From Syntrophorhabdales bacterium (lineage in GTDB: Bacteria > Desulfobacterota > Syntrophorhabdia > Syntrophorhabdales > WCHB1-27): a DNA stretch of 64,000 nucleotides. Shown in pieces: positions 8,217-17,695 of this stretch. Below the pieces are notes generated by a model that searched no databases, had not been told where the DNA came from, and worked only from the letters and a program-made list of their open reading frames with translations. The stretch lies in assembly GCA_035541455.1 (NCBI GenBank), contig DATKNH010000116.1, positions 62,001 through 126,000 of the forward strand, given 5' to 3'. The position numbers and the translations under genes were made by a program. How positions within the stretch are numbered: position 1 is the first letter of the stretch; every line of letters starts with the position of its first letter.

Positions 8217-9158
8217 ATGGCATCTTCGTTTCTGCAGAAACTTTTCGGCATCGTGATCGTCGCTCTGGCGCTGGCCAGTTTCCCTTTCTGGGCATCCCGT
8301 TACTGGGTCTTGATTGTACTCCTCTTCTCGTTGAACCTCGCCCTTTCGCAGATGTGGAACCTTCTTGCAGGTTACTCAGGGCTTATCTCTCTCGGTCAGC
8401 AGGCATTTGTCGGCCTCGGGGGCTACACGCTGGCGGTTTTCTCCATGTATTACGGGTTCCCCATCTGGCTGAGCGTTCTGATCGGAGGCGCGGTATCGGT
8501 TCTCTTTGCTCTTCTCATTTCCGCACCCATCTTCAGGATGCGAGGCGTCTACTTTGCTATTGGCACGTGGACCGTGGCCGAGACATTGCGGATTCTCTTC
8601 AGTAACTGGAAATATGTCGGCTACGGCATGGGGCTCTTTGTAAAACCTGCGTACACGCTCTCGTTCAACACCATCTTCTATGCAGGGCTGGGAATGGGCG
8701 TTGCCTCTGTCCTGGTTGTCTATTTTATTCTACGTTCCAAGCTGGGCCTGGGACTCATGGCCATGCGGGATGACGAGACCTCTTCGGAAACGATGGGCGT
8801 TGACATTTTTAGGACCAAACTTGCCTGCTTTGTTCTGGCAGCGGGCGTGACGGGCGTGACGTCAGGCGTTCTCTATCTTCACAACATCTTTATCCAGCCC
8901 TTCAGTGCTTTCGGGATAGACTGGACCGTCAGGCTGGTTTTTATCACCATCATCGGCGGGATAGGCACTATCGAAGGGCCGATCGTCGGCTCGCTTATTT
9001 ATGTCATTCTCCAGCAATGGCTCTCAGAATATCCGAGTGTCAGTCTCCTGATTCTCGGCGTAATCGCCATTGCGGTGATCCTGGTCGCGCCCAAAGGTAT
9101 CATGGGTACCATCCAGGAGCGGCTCGGCTTTGAAATCCTTTCACCCCGCAGGAAGTAG
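8217..9158 (+). CDS. livM: Branched-chain amino acid-type ABC transporter permease LivM
   Basis: A 313-residue inner-membrane permease paired with LivH. It shows AGYSGLISLGQQAFVGLGGY, the coupling loop MRDDETSSETMGVDIFRTKL and the IIGGIGTIEGPIVGSLI block of the family. It ends the operon; 117 bases follow before the convergent membrane-protein pseudogene, with no clear terminator. Confidence 0.93.
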   Translation: MASSFLQKLFGIVIVALALASFPFWASRYWVLIVLLFSLNLALSQMWNLLAGYSGLISLGQQAFVGLGGYTLAVFSMYYGFPIWLSVLIGGAVSVLFALLISAPIFRMRGVYFAIGTWTVAETLRILFSNWKYVGYGMGLFVKPAYTLSFNTIFYAGLGMGVASVLVVYFILRSKLGLGLMAMRDDETSSETMGVDIFRTKLACFVLAAGVTGVTSGVLYLHNIFIQPFSAFGIDWTVRLVFITIIGGIGTIEGPIVGSLIYVILQQWLSEYPSVSLLILGVIAIAVILVAPKGIMGTIQERLGFEILSPRRK

Positions 9159-9275
9159 CCTTCTCTATGCGTTTATCCGGCTACTGTCCCCAACGAAGGC
9201 GCGAAAGCACCATACCGCGAAGCACCAGGTAAGCCTGGCGTCGTATCAAGGTTCTCCTCGACCATTCCAGCCGAG

Positions 9276-11060
9276 TCACGTTGACTGGGTGCCCTGAAAA
9301 GTCTTCACCTCCTTGAGTTTGCAGTAGAGCGTGTACAGGACGACTTTCTGAAACGGCAGATAGAACCCCAGAAACACAGCAAGGAAGCAAAAGCAAAGCA
9401 TCTCCCAAAAATGGGGGCCGTAGATGCCGAACATGCCATACGGATAATGCCCGGTGAAAGAAAAGAGAAATGTCCCGAATATCCAGTAGAAGGGGAGGCC
9501 TGCGAAGATCAACCAAGGCAGTGTGAAGACAATAGTAAGGGGTAGGAATTGCATAGAGATCAACTGCCCGAATACTTTTCCCCACAAGCCCCTCACCAAT
9601 TCCCTGCTTTCCCACAGAGATGAGAGAGGTGTTCCCTCCTCCCGCTGAAGGGCAAAGACAAAAGGGGTGAACTGATACCACACCCAAAAGACGGCGCCAG
9701 GGATCAAGAGCATGCCGGCATTCGAAACGATGAAGCTACGGCACAGTTCCACCCAAAAGAATCCGCGCAGTCTTTTTCGCGCTTTCTTGACCGCGTCCCA
9801 GGGGCCTATTTGATCATCGGCAAGGACATACACGTACGCCAGTTCAAGGAGGAGATACAGCGCAAGGCCGAAGACTTGAACGAGAAACCAGAGGATGAGA
9901 CAGATGACTGCAGCGGCGGCGAGAAGCGCGACAATCCATTTGGGTACTACATACAGCAACCAGACAAAGAACAGACCGCTGTACTCACTCGTACCGCCTA
10001 TAGATCGAAGGGCATCGGAGATGATCGACAGCGCAACGCAGGCGGCGAGAAGGAACGCGATGTGCATGGCGTGCGGCAGATAGGAGACGCAGTTCAGCAT
10101 GGTCAGGGGCAGGAAACGCCTTTTATAGAGATCCCACGACCTTTTCAATAGGTCGGTACAGACCCGCATTCTCGCTGACCAGGATAAACGGCGCACATGA
10201 AAAAAGCATGGCAGCTATGGCACCGGGGACAAGGAGCATACTCATTCCCAACCGATGCACAAAGCCATCAGTGCGATAAGCCCGAAGTACGAACCAAAAC
10301 GGTCTAGTGCCCTGGTCAAGCTATCTGCGAGATTGAGCTCCGAAAAAGAGAGCGCGGATACAAGAGCTGCCTGCGTGTAAACCGAGACAAAAAGGCACGC
10401 CGCGATACCCAGACCAACCACGGCAATTATTGATGAATCGAATGGATACTCCTCGGAGAAAAACTTGTGCACACCGATACCGGATGCAAAAATGCCGGTG
10501 AGCATCAGAAACAATAGTGAAATATACGTGAGTGGATAGAGAGGCCAAAATCGTTTGTAGAACGTTGTGAGCGTTCTCTTTAAGGCGCTGCAGACCCTTG
10601 GTATTCCGTTCCCCTCCTTTGTGGCCCGATGCCTGCCCGCAGCCCATAACCTCTCGAAAAATCGGCTCGCAGGCTCATTCGGTGCAAGCACTATCTGCCG
10701 TGAGGAACTGCTTTGCGTGTCCGGGGTTTCCGGTTGTTCCTCACCGGCTTCTCTGAAATGTGCGTCAATTATGTCTTTGATGTTTGCGTAACAGTGTTCA
10801 CAGAGTATGACATGAAAACGAGCCTCCTGCCAGGTACCGCAATGCGGGCACATGATCTTGCTCATATCAATTTTAGCCTGCTCGGGCAGATTAAATTTCC
10901 GGTCTATAGGGAGAATAGTCGGTCTTTCTGGAGGCTGCAAGCGGAATGTGCTCAGTGTGACCTCTTTAGCTCTTATTAAAAGTTCAGTAATGAGTGTAAA
11001 GGGAAACGCCATCTTATCCCATTTGCCGAGGTCCTTATAAGGAGATGTGATCAACGGCAT
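9276..11060 (-). pseudogene. Zinc-ribbon multi-pass membrane protein, broken by two frameshifts
   Basis: Two open frames, 11060-10242 (272 residues) and 10196-9276 (306 residues), are pieces of one gene of about 594 codons. The first has a zinc ribbon (CPHC and CEHC around residues 71 and 88), then membrane helices, and stops at TGA 10244-10242. The next 75 bases make sense only in another frame, reading LGMSMLLVPGAIAAMLF and SCAPFILVSENAG, the hydrophobic repeat expected there. The original frame resumes at VCTDLLKRSWDLYKRRF. One base lost in the C-run at 10247-10249 and one gained at 10163-10165 would explain it. The unit FxLVxExxxxxxLLKRSWDLxKxRF is typical of YciC/DUF975-like membrane domains. 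The role is unknown. The start codon is uncertain; 10865 is an alternative. It may be a true pseudogene or an assembly error. Confidence 0.7.
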
Positions 11061-11226
11061 CGGCGTGTCACATACTACCGGGGAAGGAGACGTGAAAAAC
11101 CGCGAGTTGCTTCTTATATTAAAGGGAAGAATGCAGAGGCAACCCTGTAAACATCAAGGGCTACAACCAGAAAGATCGGTCTCTGCATGGCTCAATCAAG
11201 AAAAGGGAGGATAAGGGGAGGGGCTC

Positions 11227-12156
11227 GTGAAAATCTTGATGACCGGTGGAACCGGATTTGTAGGCTCTTATCTTAGTGACCGGCTGATTAAAGCCGGGCA
11301 TGGCGTGACGATTCTTATTCGGTCTGAAGAGGAATCAAAGGGCGCGTCTGCAGGCGTCTCTTTTCTGCAGGGCGATCCCACGCAGAGAGGGCCATGGCAG
11401 GAAGCTATCCGAAATTATGACGCGGTGATAAATCTCGCGGGTGCGTCGATATTCACCAAATGGACAGACGAGCAGAAGAAAGCGATACTCGACAGCAGGG
11501 TCAGCACGACACGCCATATCGTTGAGGGCATTGATCCGACGCGGGCTAAAGAGTTTACCCTTTTGAGTACATCCGCGGTCGGCTATTACGGTTTTCACGG
11601 AGATGAGGAGTTGGTTGAAGACTCGGCCCCGGGTAGCGATTTTCTGGCAACAGTCGCGGTCGCATGGGAAAAAGAGGCTCTTGCCGCCCGGGAGAAAGGT
11701 GCACGGGTGGTCATAACGCGCTTCGGAATCGTTCTCGGCGCCTACGGAGGCGCGCTTGGTCAGATGCTTCCACTCTTCAGGAAATTTGTGGGAGGACCCA
11801 TAGGAAACGGCGCGCAATGGTTTTCATGGATTCACGTGGCGGATCTCACTGAAGCCTTTCTCTTCCTTCTGAGGCACACCGAACTTTCAGGAGCGGTCAA
11901 CGTCTGCTCGCCGCAACCGGTCAGGAACAGGGATCTTGCCAGGGCCATCGGCAAGGCCCTGCATCGCCCGTCGTTCATGCCGGCCCCGGGATTCATGGTA
12001 AGGCTGGTCCTGGGAGAATTCGGCTCGGTTATCCTCAAGGGGCAGCGGGTGTTGCCCCGCCGTCTCATGGAGGCTGGTTTCGTCTTCCAGTACCCGGAGA
12101 TCGGGAAAGCGGTAGAGAATGTAGTGCGCCAGGAGGAGGAGAGAAGAAGGCGCTGA
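11227..12156 (+). CDS. TIGR01777 family SDR epimerase (YfcH-like)
   Basis: A 309-residue extended short-chain dehydrogenase/reductase with the NAD(P) motif GGTGFVGS at residues 7-14, followed by the family blocks INLAGASIFTKWTDEQKKAI and GNGAQWFSWIHVADL. It starts at GTG 11227 with GGGGAGG 4 bases upstream. The family (YfcH of E. coli, plant cell-division inhibitor-like) is common but its substrate is unknown. It stands alone on the + strand; the 166 bases upstream probably carry its promoter. Confidence 0.9.
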   Translation: MKILMTGGTGFVGSYLSDRLIKAGHGVTILIRSEEESKGASAGVSFLQGDPTQRGPWQEAIRNYDAVINLAGASIFTKWTDEQKKAILDSRVSTTRHIVEGIDPTRAKEFTLLSTSAVGYYGFHGDEELVEDSAPGSDFLATVAVAWEKEALAAREKGARVVITRFGIVLGAYGGALGQMLPLFRKFVGGPIGNGAQWFSWIHVADLTEAFLFLLRHTELSGAVNVCSPQPVRNRDLARAIGKALHRPSFMPAPGFMVRLVLGEFGSVILKGQRVLPRRLMEAGFVFQYPEIGKAVENVVRQEEERRRR

Positions 12157-12187
12157 GCCGGGTGAAAGTATGGTGGAACGACTGAAG

Positions 12188-12874
12188 TTATCGAACCCTT
12201 TTGGCGCGGATTTTCTTCAGAACCAGGGGAACAAGCGTAAGCACGGCGAGCAGCAAAAAAGCGATCACTATTCTGCCTCCCAAGAGATCCCTCACCGAAT
12301 GTAGTGTCCCCAATTGACTTCCCGCGAAGGTGTAGACAATGGAGCCTGGCAGGATCCCGAGGGCCGTGGTCCAGACAAATGTCCGGAGGCCTATATTCGT
12401 GAGCCCGGAAAGCATGTTGATCAGGAAAAAGGGAAACACAGGGATGAAGCGGACGCTAAGGAGGTAGAAGTGGCCATTCTCTTCAAATTCCCGGTTAAAG
12501 CGGTGCAACTGACTTCCATATCTCTTCTGAATGGTGTTACCGAGAATGTAGCGAGAAAGCAGGAATGCACAGGTGCCACCCAGTGTAGCCCCTGTAATTA
12601 CATACACGACTCCCGGGAAGAGATGGAAAAGAAAGCCTCCCGATAAGGTCAAGACCGTTGCACCAGGCATCGAAAGCGCCACGCAGACCAGATAGAGACA
12701 GATAAAAACGAAAGATGAAAAGGAGTAGTGATTGCTGATGAACTGCTCAAGCAGGTCCTTGTGCTTGCGCAGGTTCTCGACCGTGAAGTACGCGTCGACA
12801 CCGGACCACCTGATCGCGATAACAATGCAGACGAGAACGCAGGCAGCTACGATCTGCGCCCGATACCTCCTCAC
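12188..12874 (-). CDS. TVP38/TMEM64 family membrane protein
   Basis: A 228-residue inner-membrane protein of the DedA/VTT superfamily with five to six hydrophobic segments. The conserved blocks LSMPGATVLTLSGGFLF and GATLGGTCAFLLSRYILG are present, as is RFIPVFPFFLINMLSGL. Members are thought to move or scramble lipids or to support membrane homeostasis. Its start overlaps the preceding DUF3047 gene by 4 bases, so the two are cotranscribed. Confidence 0.88.
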   Translation of the reverse strand: MRRYRAQIVAACVLVCIVIAIRWSGVDAYFTVENLRKHKDLLEQFISNHYSFSSFVFICLYLVCVALSMPGATVLTLSGGFLFHLFPGVVYVITGATLGGTCAFLLSRYILGNTIQKRYGSQLHRFNREFEENGHFYLLSVRFIPVFPFFLINMLSGLTNIGLRTFVWTTALGILPGSIVYTFAGSQLGTLHSVRDLLGGRIVIAFLLLAVLTLVPLVLKKIRAKRVR

Positions 12875-13635
12875 CGATAGACCTCAACAAAACTGACGAA
12901 GGAGACTGCCTTCTCAGCGGTATTGTCAGAGTCGCTCATGATGCCCAGGCTTGCCCTTGCCGGAGGATCGGTACCGAACATTCTCCTGTAGTCCTGCAGC
13001 GCATCGACTTCTTCTTCCTGCCACGTCCCCGCTTTCAAAGTGCCGCTCTGCAGCGCCACTACTTTGACTTTGTCAGTGCGCGGGCTCGTGATAAAGGGCG
13101 TATTCCAGGTCGCGCTCGACCAGACGTAATTAATTGCACTGTGCGGAGGATATTCACCATAGATGATTCTTGCCAGTCCATACTTGATCTTATCAGCCGC
13201 CCCCGCTTTCTGCGGGTCATATTCGAAGAGAACATAAATCCTGATGGGGTAATCATCAGAGGCTTTAGTCCGCCCGTCTCCTTTGTCATATACGTTGCTT
13301 ATTTTCCATCTCCAGCGGACTTTAGGGTAGTCATACACGTTAAAGCTTTCTCTGTACAGAAGACCCGAGGCTGAAGCCTGGGTTTCTGCACGCAGGTAGT
13401 GCTCGCCATCCTTTGATTCGACGCTATAAAGGCTATGTTTTTCTATTTTTGGAAAGTGAAGTGGTTTCCATTTATCGAGGTTCCTGAAATCATCATGAAG
13501 CAGTACTTTTCTCTCTTGGGCGCCTGCAGGTGGACTCCAGCAGAGATAAAGCATCGATACGAAAAAATGGGAAGCCAGCAGTGCGATTGCAAAGAACTGG
13601 AACCATGGAGACCCCCGCATTGCTATACAGCGCAT
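12871..13635 (-). CDS. DUF3047 domain protein, exported
   Basis: About 254 residues, with a hydrophobic signal segment (FFAIALLASHFFVSMLYLCW) and then a DUF3047 domain: YDYPKVRWRWK, YPIRIYVLFE, YVWSS and a C-terminal IMSDSDNT motif. These beta-rich proteins resemble carbohydrate-binding or glycoside hydrolase-associated folds; their function is not established. An ATG at 13635 is chosen so that the signal peptide lies at the N terminus; a TTG at 13710 would add 25 residues. A shorter homologue is at 23684-24343. Confidence 0.8.
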   Translation of the reverse strand: MRCIAMRGSPWFQFFAIALLASHFFVSMLYLCWSPPAGAQERKVLLHDDFRNLDKWKPLHFPKIEKHSLYSVESKDGEHYLRAETQASASGLLYRESFNVYDYPKVRWRWKISNVYDKGDGRTKASDDYPIRIYVLFEYDPQKAGAADKIKYGLARIIYGEYPPHSAINYVWSSATWNTPFITSPRTDKVKVVALQSGTLKAGTWQEEEVDALQDYRRMFGTDPPARASLGIMSDSDNTAEKAVSFVSFVEVYR

Positions 13636-13757
13636 ATGCTCTTTCTCTTTCCTGGTGAGCCTTACAGAACTCGTGAGAGAACTGCCTGGTAAGCTTAGTG
13701 ATTTCGACAATCCAAGTCAACATCCTACATACAGGAATGAGTGATGATTATAGAGAT

Positions 13758-14327
13758 TCAGAGATCGAGGATGATCTCTGATAGACTGCGCTTGGGCACG
13801 TGATGCACGCTCTTTTCATCGCGCCAATACCGGATGTCTCCGTTTTTCACTTCCTCCAGCACCACGGTTTCATTCGGGTAGCCAAAGGCTATGGCGAGCA
13901 TGATGTCGTATTTTTCCGGGATATTGAGCGCAGCCCTCAGTTTTTCTCTCTGAATGTTGGCAATCATGCATCCTTGTAATCCCAGCTCAACCGCTGCAAG
14001 CAGCATGGTCTGGGCAGCGATGCCGTCGTTGCAATAGTAATTTCGGGTGATTTCTCGGTCGCCCAGGATAATGATATAGGCAGCCGGCCGTTCGCCTTCT
14101 TCGGGCCCGGGCCATTCCTTCAAATATCCGGCCCACGCCAGGTGAGGAAAAATGAGGCTATTCTTTTCAGGTGTGCTGGAAAGAATGTACTTGAGTGGTT
14201 GTAGATTTTGCGCGGACGCTGCGTAGCGCGTCAAGTCCACAAGCTGCCTCAAGGTCTCATGCGCCACCGGTTTATCCTCCTGAAACCTCCTGTAACTCCG
14301 GTTTGCTTTGACAAGATCTGCCAGCAT
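13758..14327 (-). CDS. Nitroreductase family FMN oxidoreductase
   Basis: A 189-residue protein of the nitroreductase family, which binds FMN and reduces diverse electrophiles with NAD(P)H. The N-terminal NRSYRRFQ and LTRYAASAQNLQPLKYI blocks bind FMN phosphate, and the ELGLQGCMIANI segment near residue 120 is the usual flavin contact. AGGAGG lies 6 bases upstream of the ATG at 14327. It stands alone, bordered upstream by a repeat cluster. Confidence 0.88.
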   Translation of the reverse strand: MLADLVKANRSYRRFQEDKPVAHETLRQLVDLTRYAASAQNLQPLKYILSSTPEKNSLIFPHLAWAGYLKEWPGPEEGERPAAYIIILGDREITRNYYCNDGIAAQTMLLAAVELGLQGCMIANIQREKLRAALNIPEKYDIMLAIAFGYPNETVVLEEVKNGDIRYWRDEKSVHHVPKRSLSEIILDL

Positions 14328-14340
14328 GATAACCTCCTGA

Positions 14341-14579
14341 AGGCCGACCGTCGCACATACGTGCGACTGGGAAGACCGTTCCCTCGGATCAGGTCCGGGG
14401 TCACTAGGACAACCGCCCTTTTGGGCTGGGACGCCCGTTCAGCTGCGCCGAACTAGGACGCAAATTCAAGAAGTGATCGTCTGTCGTTCATTGCATCGTC
14501 CGAGCCGAAGGCGATCGTCCATCGTCTGAGTGAGCATAGCGAACGATCGTCCCAGCGAAGCGGTCTGTCATTATGCCAG
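14341..14579. repeat. Cluster of short hairpins with conserved flanks (variable-stem repeat family)
   Basis: The gap between the nitroreductase and sirtuin genes is filled with repeats. A hairpin GTCGCAC-atac-GTGCGAC (14350-14367) is followed by TGGGAAGACCGT, which recurs at 17036-17047. More hairpin-like units follow (CCGCCC-tttt-GGGC near 14413, CGTTCAG/CCGAAC near 14440), then several copies of CGATCGTC. Related units lie at 16995-17060, 17120-17200 and 38055-38335. No gene is seen. Confidence 0.6.
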
Positions 14580-15353
14580 TCCCGTTCCCACTCTTTTTCT
14601 CACAATTTCCAGTGTTGCCGCCATCACCGGGCCGGCCTGTCCGCGGATTACAAGATCAGCGATATCATCCAGGGGCGTCTCGTCGCGGTTGACAATGGTA
14701 AGCTTTGATCCGCCCCGTTTTGCAACCACAGGCATGGAGGCAGCCGGCTGGACCACGAGAGATGAACCAACCACAATGAAGAGATCGCATGCGGCAGAGC
14801 GCCTGTATGCCTCTTCTGTTTCGCGTTCCGGCATGGCCTGGCCGAAGGAGATGGTCGCCGGCTTGAGCAATCCTTTGCACGAGTCGCAGCGCGGTGCCTT
14901 CTCGCCCTCGCTGATCCGCTTCTGGATCTCGTCGCGGTCGTACCGTTTCTTACAGCTCAGGCAGGAGACATACATGGCCGTGCCATGAAGCTCAATGATT
15001 TTGCTTTCTGAATTGCCCGCCTTGTGATGGAGACCGTCTATATTCTGCGTGATTACACAGTCCAGCTTGCCCAGCAATTCCAGTTCGGCGATGGCGAGGT
15101 GCGCCGCGTTGGGCTGGGCTTTCTTCATCGGTTCATACATTTCTGTTGCCATCTGCCAGTACTTCTCCCTTGAGGCTTCGCTGGCAAGAAAGTTCTGGAA
15201 GTAGAAGTCTTCCGGGTTGTAGCGATCCCACACGCCTCCCGGGCTTCTGAAATCGGGTATCCCCGATTCGGTGCTGAGGCCTGCTCCTGCAAAGACAACT
15301 ACCTTTTGTGCTGCTGCAATCCATGCGGCAGCTCTATCGATCAGTTCTTTCAT
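14571..15353 (-). CDS. cobB: Sir2 family NAD-dependent protein deacylase
   Basis: A 260-residue sirtuin that removes acyl groups from lysines using NAD+. GAGLSTESGIPDFR (23-36) and TQNIDGLH (102-109) bind NAD, His123 in ELHG is the catalytic base, and a zinc site is formed by Cys131, Cys134, Cys156 and Cys159. The ATG at 15353 has GGGGGAG 3 bases upstream and is preferred to the ATG at 15389. It acts in the cytoplasm and is probably of the CobB/SrtN class, which cannot be separated further here. Confidence 0.93.
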   Translation of the reverse strand: MKELIDRAAAWIAAAQKVVVFAGAGLSTESGIPDFRSPGGVWDRYNPEDFYFQNFLASEASREKYWQMATEMYEPMKKAQPNAAHLAIAELELLGKLDCVITQNIDGLHHKAGNSESKIIELHGTAMYVSCLSCKKRYDRDEIQKRISEGEKAPRCDSCKGLLKPATISFGQAMPERETEEAYRRSAACDLFIVVGSSLVVQPAASMPVVAKRGGSKLTIVNRDETPLDDIADLVIRGQAGPVMAATLEIVRKRVGTGLA

Positions 15354-15419
15354 ATCTCCCCCGATCTCGTTCTCCGGCGTCTTCATCACAGATAATTACA
15401 TCTGCGACAAATATCACCG

Positions 15420-16964
15420 TTATGTCAATACCATTTCAATGAGCCGCGGTCCCGGCTCCGCCAGACTGATGCCGAGCGCCCTCGCGAGCGCTTCCGCTGT
15501 GTCAACGGAAACAGCAGGAACACCAAAGCCGCGCGCAAGACTTACCCAGTCTATGGGCGGTGCCTTCAGGTCCGTGAGTGCTCGTGCATTATTTCCGTAG
15601 GACGCAATGCCTGCGCGGGAAAGTTCAAGCTGTAGAATCTTGTAACTCCTGTTGGAACAGATCAAGGTAGTGACGTGCAGCCCCTCCCGCGCCTGGGTCC
15701 AGAGAGCCTGTGCCGTGTACAGAGCGCTTCCGTCCGCCTGAAGGTTGATTACCGGTCGTTCAGGGCACGCAATAGCGGCGCCTGTGGCGCACGGCATGCC
15801 GTAGCCGATAGAGCCGCCTGCAATGGTCATAAAGCTGTGCGGAGGAGAGGACACAGTGAGGGGATAATACGTGAACCCGCTGGTGATACCTTCGTCCACA
15901 ATGATTGCATATTCCGGCTGGAGACTTGCAAGCGTGAGGCATGCTTTCTCCGCTGTAAGTGTACCCTCGGGCAATCCGGAGCGGTTGTTGTGTGGTTCGC
16001 TCATAGTCACGCGAGCGGGTGCATCCAGCGCAGCCGCCAGCGCAATGAGCGCCTCCACCGGGTCGGCTTTCTTGGTGCAGAGGTGGATCTTTTCCTGCGA
16101 CTCGCTCAGGATATGACTTCTGACACCGGGATAGCCAAAGAATGTGACTGGCTCATGCGCAGCGACAATCACGACAACATCGTAGCCAGCCATCAGTGAG
16201 ACCGCCTCTTCCGGGAAATAGGGTATACGCTGCACGTCGGGTAGACCGGAACCGCGTTCCGTGCAGGAGAAAAAGCTTGGCGCAAAAAGATCAGCTCTGC
16301 AGGCTGCGCTGATGCGCGTAGCCGCATCCAGCCCTGGTCTGCTCAGAGCCCGACCGTCAAGGAGAAGGGCGGGTTTTCTCGCAGCGCGAATGCGCTTTGC
16401 TGCTTTCTCGATAGCATCTGCGTCGATCGGATCAAAGGCAAAGCCAACGTCTTCTGGCTTTCTGTCCTCGACTTCAGCCATTTGGACATCGTGAGGAACG
16501 ATGAGGCTGGATACTTGCCCAAAGAGTGACTCGTTGACCGCTTCACTCACATCGTGTGAGAGCGTCTCGACGGATCGGTTGCTGCGCACCCAACCAGACA
16601 CAGCGCGGGCCAGGCTTTCTATGTCCATTGCAAGGGGTGGATCAGCACGAAGGTGCCAGGTTGCGTGCTGACCGATGACGTTGAGAACAGGTGTAGCAGC
16701 TCTTCTTGCATCGTGCAGGTTTGCAATGCCGTTGGCGAACCCCGGACCGAGATGCAGGAGCGCCATGGCAGGCCTGCCAGTCATTCTGCCGTAACCGTCA
16801 GCCGCGCCTGTGCAGACTCCTTCGAACAGCCCAAGGACAGCTCTCATGCCCTTTACCGAGTCAAGCGCCATCACGATCGGTATTTCCGTAGTGCCCGCGT
16901 TGGCGAAACAGACTTGGATGCCCCGTTCCTTGGCGGTTCTGACCAGGAGTTCTGCCCCGTTCAC
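15420..16964 (-). CDS. Thiamine-diphosphate-dependent enzyme, acetolactate synthase-like
   Basis: A 514-residue protein with the three-domain TPP enzyme layout: an N-terminal pyrimidine-binding domain with the catalytic-type Glu in FEGVCTGAADGYGRMTGRPA, a central domain, and a C-terminal diphosphate-binding domain. The metal motif reads ADG...N (LQADGSALYTAQALWT then LICSNRSY) where GDG...N is usual. It lacks an obvious FAD-binding signature and there is no small subunit gene, so it is probably a 2-oxoacid decarboxylase or lyase, not the biosynthetic acetolactate synthase. The substrate is unknown. Confidence 0.85.
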   Translation of the reverse strand: MNGAELLVRTAKERGIQVCFANAGTTEIPIVMALDSVKGMRAVLGLFEGVCTGAADGYGRMTGRPAMALLHLGPGFANGIANLHDARRAATPVLNVIGQHATWHLRADPPLAMDIESLARAVSGWVRSNRSVETLSHDVSEAVNESLFGQVSSLIVPHDVQMAEVEDRKPEDVGFAFDPIDADAIEKAAKRIRAARKPALLLDGRALSRPGLDAATRISAACRADLFAPSFFSCTERGSGLPDVQRIPYFPEEAVSLMAGYDVVVIVAAHEPVTFFGYPGVRSHILSESQEKIHLCTKKADPVEALIALAAALDAPARVTMSEPHNNRSGLPEGTLTAEKACLTLASLQPEYAIIVDEGITSGFTYYPLTVSSPPHSFMTIAGGSIGYGMPCATGAAIACPERPVINLQADGSALYTAQALWTQAREGLHVTTLICSNRSYKILQLELSRAGIASYGNNARALTDLKAPPIDWVSLARGFGVPAVSVDTAEALARALGISLAEPGPRLIEMVLT

Positions 16965-16994
16965 GACGCGCCTCCGAAGGTGTTGCAGCTGAAA

Positions 16995-17200
16995 TGGAGA
17001 AGAGGGAAGATGGAAGACCGTCCGCCGTAACGGACTGGGAAGACCGTCACGTCTTTGGCGTGCCTAAGAAGGGTTAATCTTAACAGAGCTCCCGTTATAT
17101 TCTTTCTTCCTTGCATTTATCTTCCATCTTCGCAGCCCGAAGGGCGATCTTCTCCCCTTCGGGGACTTCGCCTCTTACCAGCGAAGCGGTCTGCGGTTCA
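16995..17200. repeat. Variable-stem hairpin repeats, second cluster
   Basis: Between the TPP enzyme and Nudix genes, GAAGACCGTCCG (17013-17024) begins a hairpin GTCCG-ccgtaa-CGGAC (17020-17035), followed by TGGGAAGACCGTC and a second imperfect hairpin ending near 17062. At 17130-17175 two more short stems occur (CCC-gaa-GGG and CCCC-ttc-GGGG) flanked by GATCTTC. The flanks match the repeats at 14341 and 38055; the stems differ. No gene is seen in the 237-base gap. Confidence 0.55.
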
Positions 17201-17201
17201 A

Positions 17202-17681
17202 TCACGCTGCTTCCGGGGGATCGGATTCAAGATTACGGAGAAGTTCGTCCAGAAAATCGATCTGCCCTTTAGTAATCTTTTCTTTGGCGGTTTCGATGTT
17301 GAACCAGTCGGCCCGGTCAACCTCGGGAAATTCCTGTTGCTTGCCCGATTGAGGGGGCCACTCGAGCAGGAAGGTATTGCTCTTGATGTTTCTGGTGTCA
17401 AGATCCCCTTCGAAGCCCCACGCGTGAACGATTTTGCCGCTCGGCTGTTTGATGCTGCCGAGGCGTATGAAATTGCCTGTTGGCAGAAAGCCTGTTTCCT
17501 CCTCAAATTCTCGCCGAGCCGCTTTCAGCGCATCCTCATCCTCTGCAAATTCTCCTTTCGGTATCGACCAGGCGCCGAGATCTTTTTTGGCCCAGAAGGG
17601 ACCTCCAGGGTGCACGAGCAGGACCTGGATGGATTGGCCTCGTTTACGATACATGAGGAGGCCTGCACTCTGCTTCACCAT
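17202..17681 (-). CDS. Nudix hydrolase
   Basis: A 159-residue protein with a complete Nudix box (G43-x5-E49-x7-R57-E58-x-x-E61-E62-x-G64). The N-terminal SAGLLMYR and GAWSIPKGEF blocks resemble the DR1025/YmfB-type Nudix group that cleaves nucleoside diphosphate derivatives; the true substrate is not evident. It lies 14 bases downstream of the SDR gene and is probably cotranscribed with it. Confidence 0.9.
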   Translation of the reverse strand: MVKQSAGLLMYRKRGQSIQVLLVHPGGPFWAKKDLGAWSIPKGEFAEDEDALKAARREFEEETGFLPTGNFIRLGSIKQPSGKIVHAWGFEGDLDTRNIKSNTFLLEWPPQSGKQQEFPEVDRADWFNIETAKEKITKGQIDFLDELLRNLESDPPEAA

Positions 17682-17695
17682 CTTCAGAAAACCTC

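Noticed and set aside
10242-10244. Possible selenocysteine UGA joining the two halves of the membrane protein gene, suggested by selB in the window
   Set aside because: An in-frame TAG follows in the gap, and the intervening bases code for sensible protein only in another frame. Frameshifts explain the break better.
14341-14579. CRISPR array suggested by repeated motifs
   Set aside because: The units are hairpins with variable stems and irregular spacing, there are no uniform spacers, and no cas genes are in the window.
15420-16964. Biosynthetic acetolactate synthase IlvB
   Set aside because: There is no regulatory subunit or ilv gene nearby, the protein is shorter than IlvB, and the metal motif is altered to ADG. 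A general TPP-dependent enzyme call is safer.
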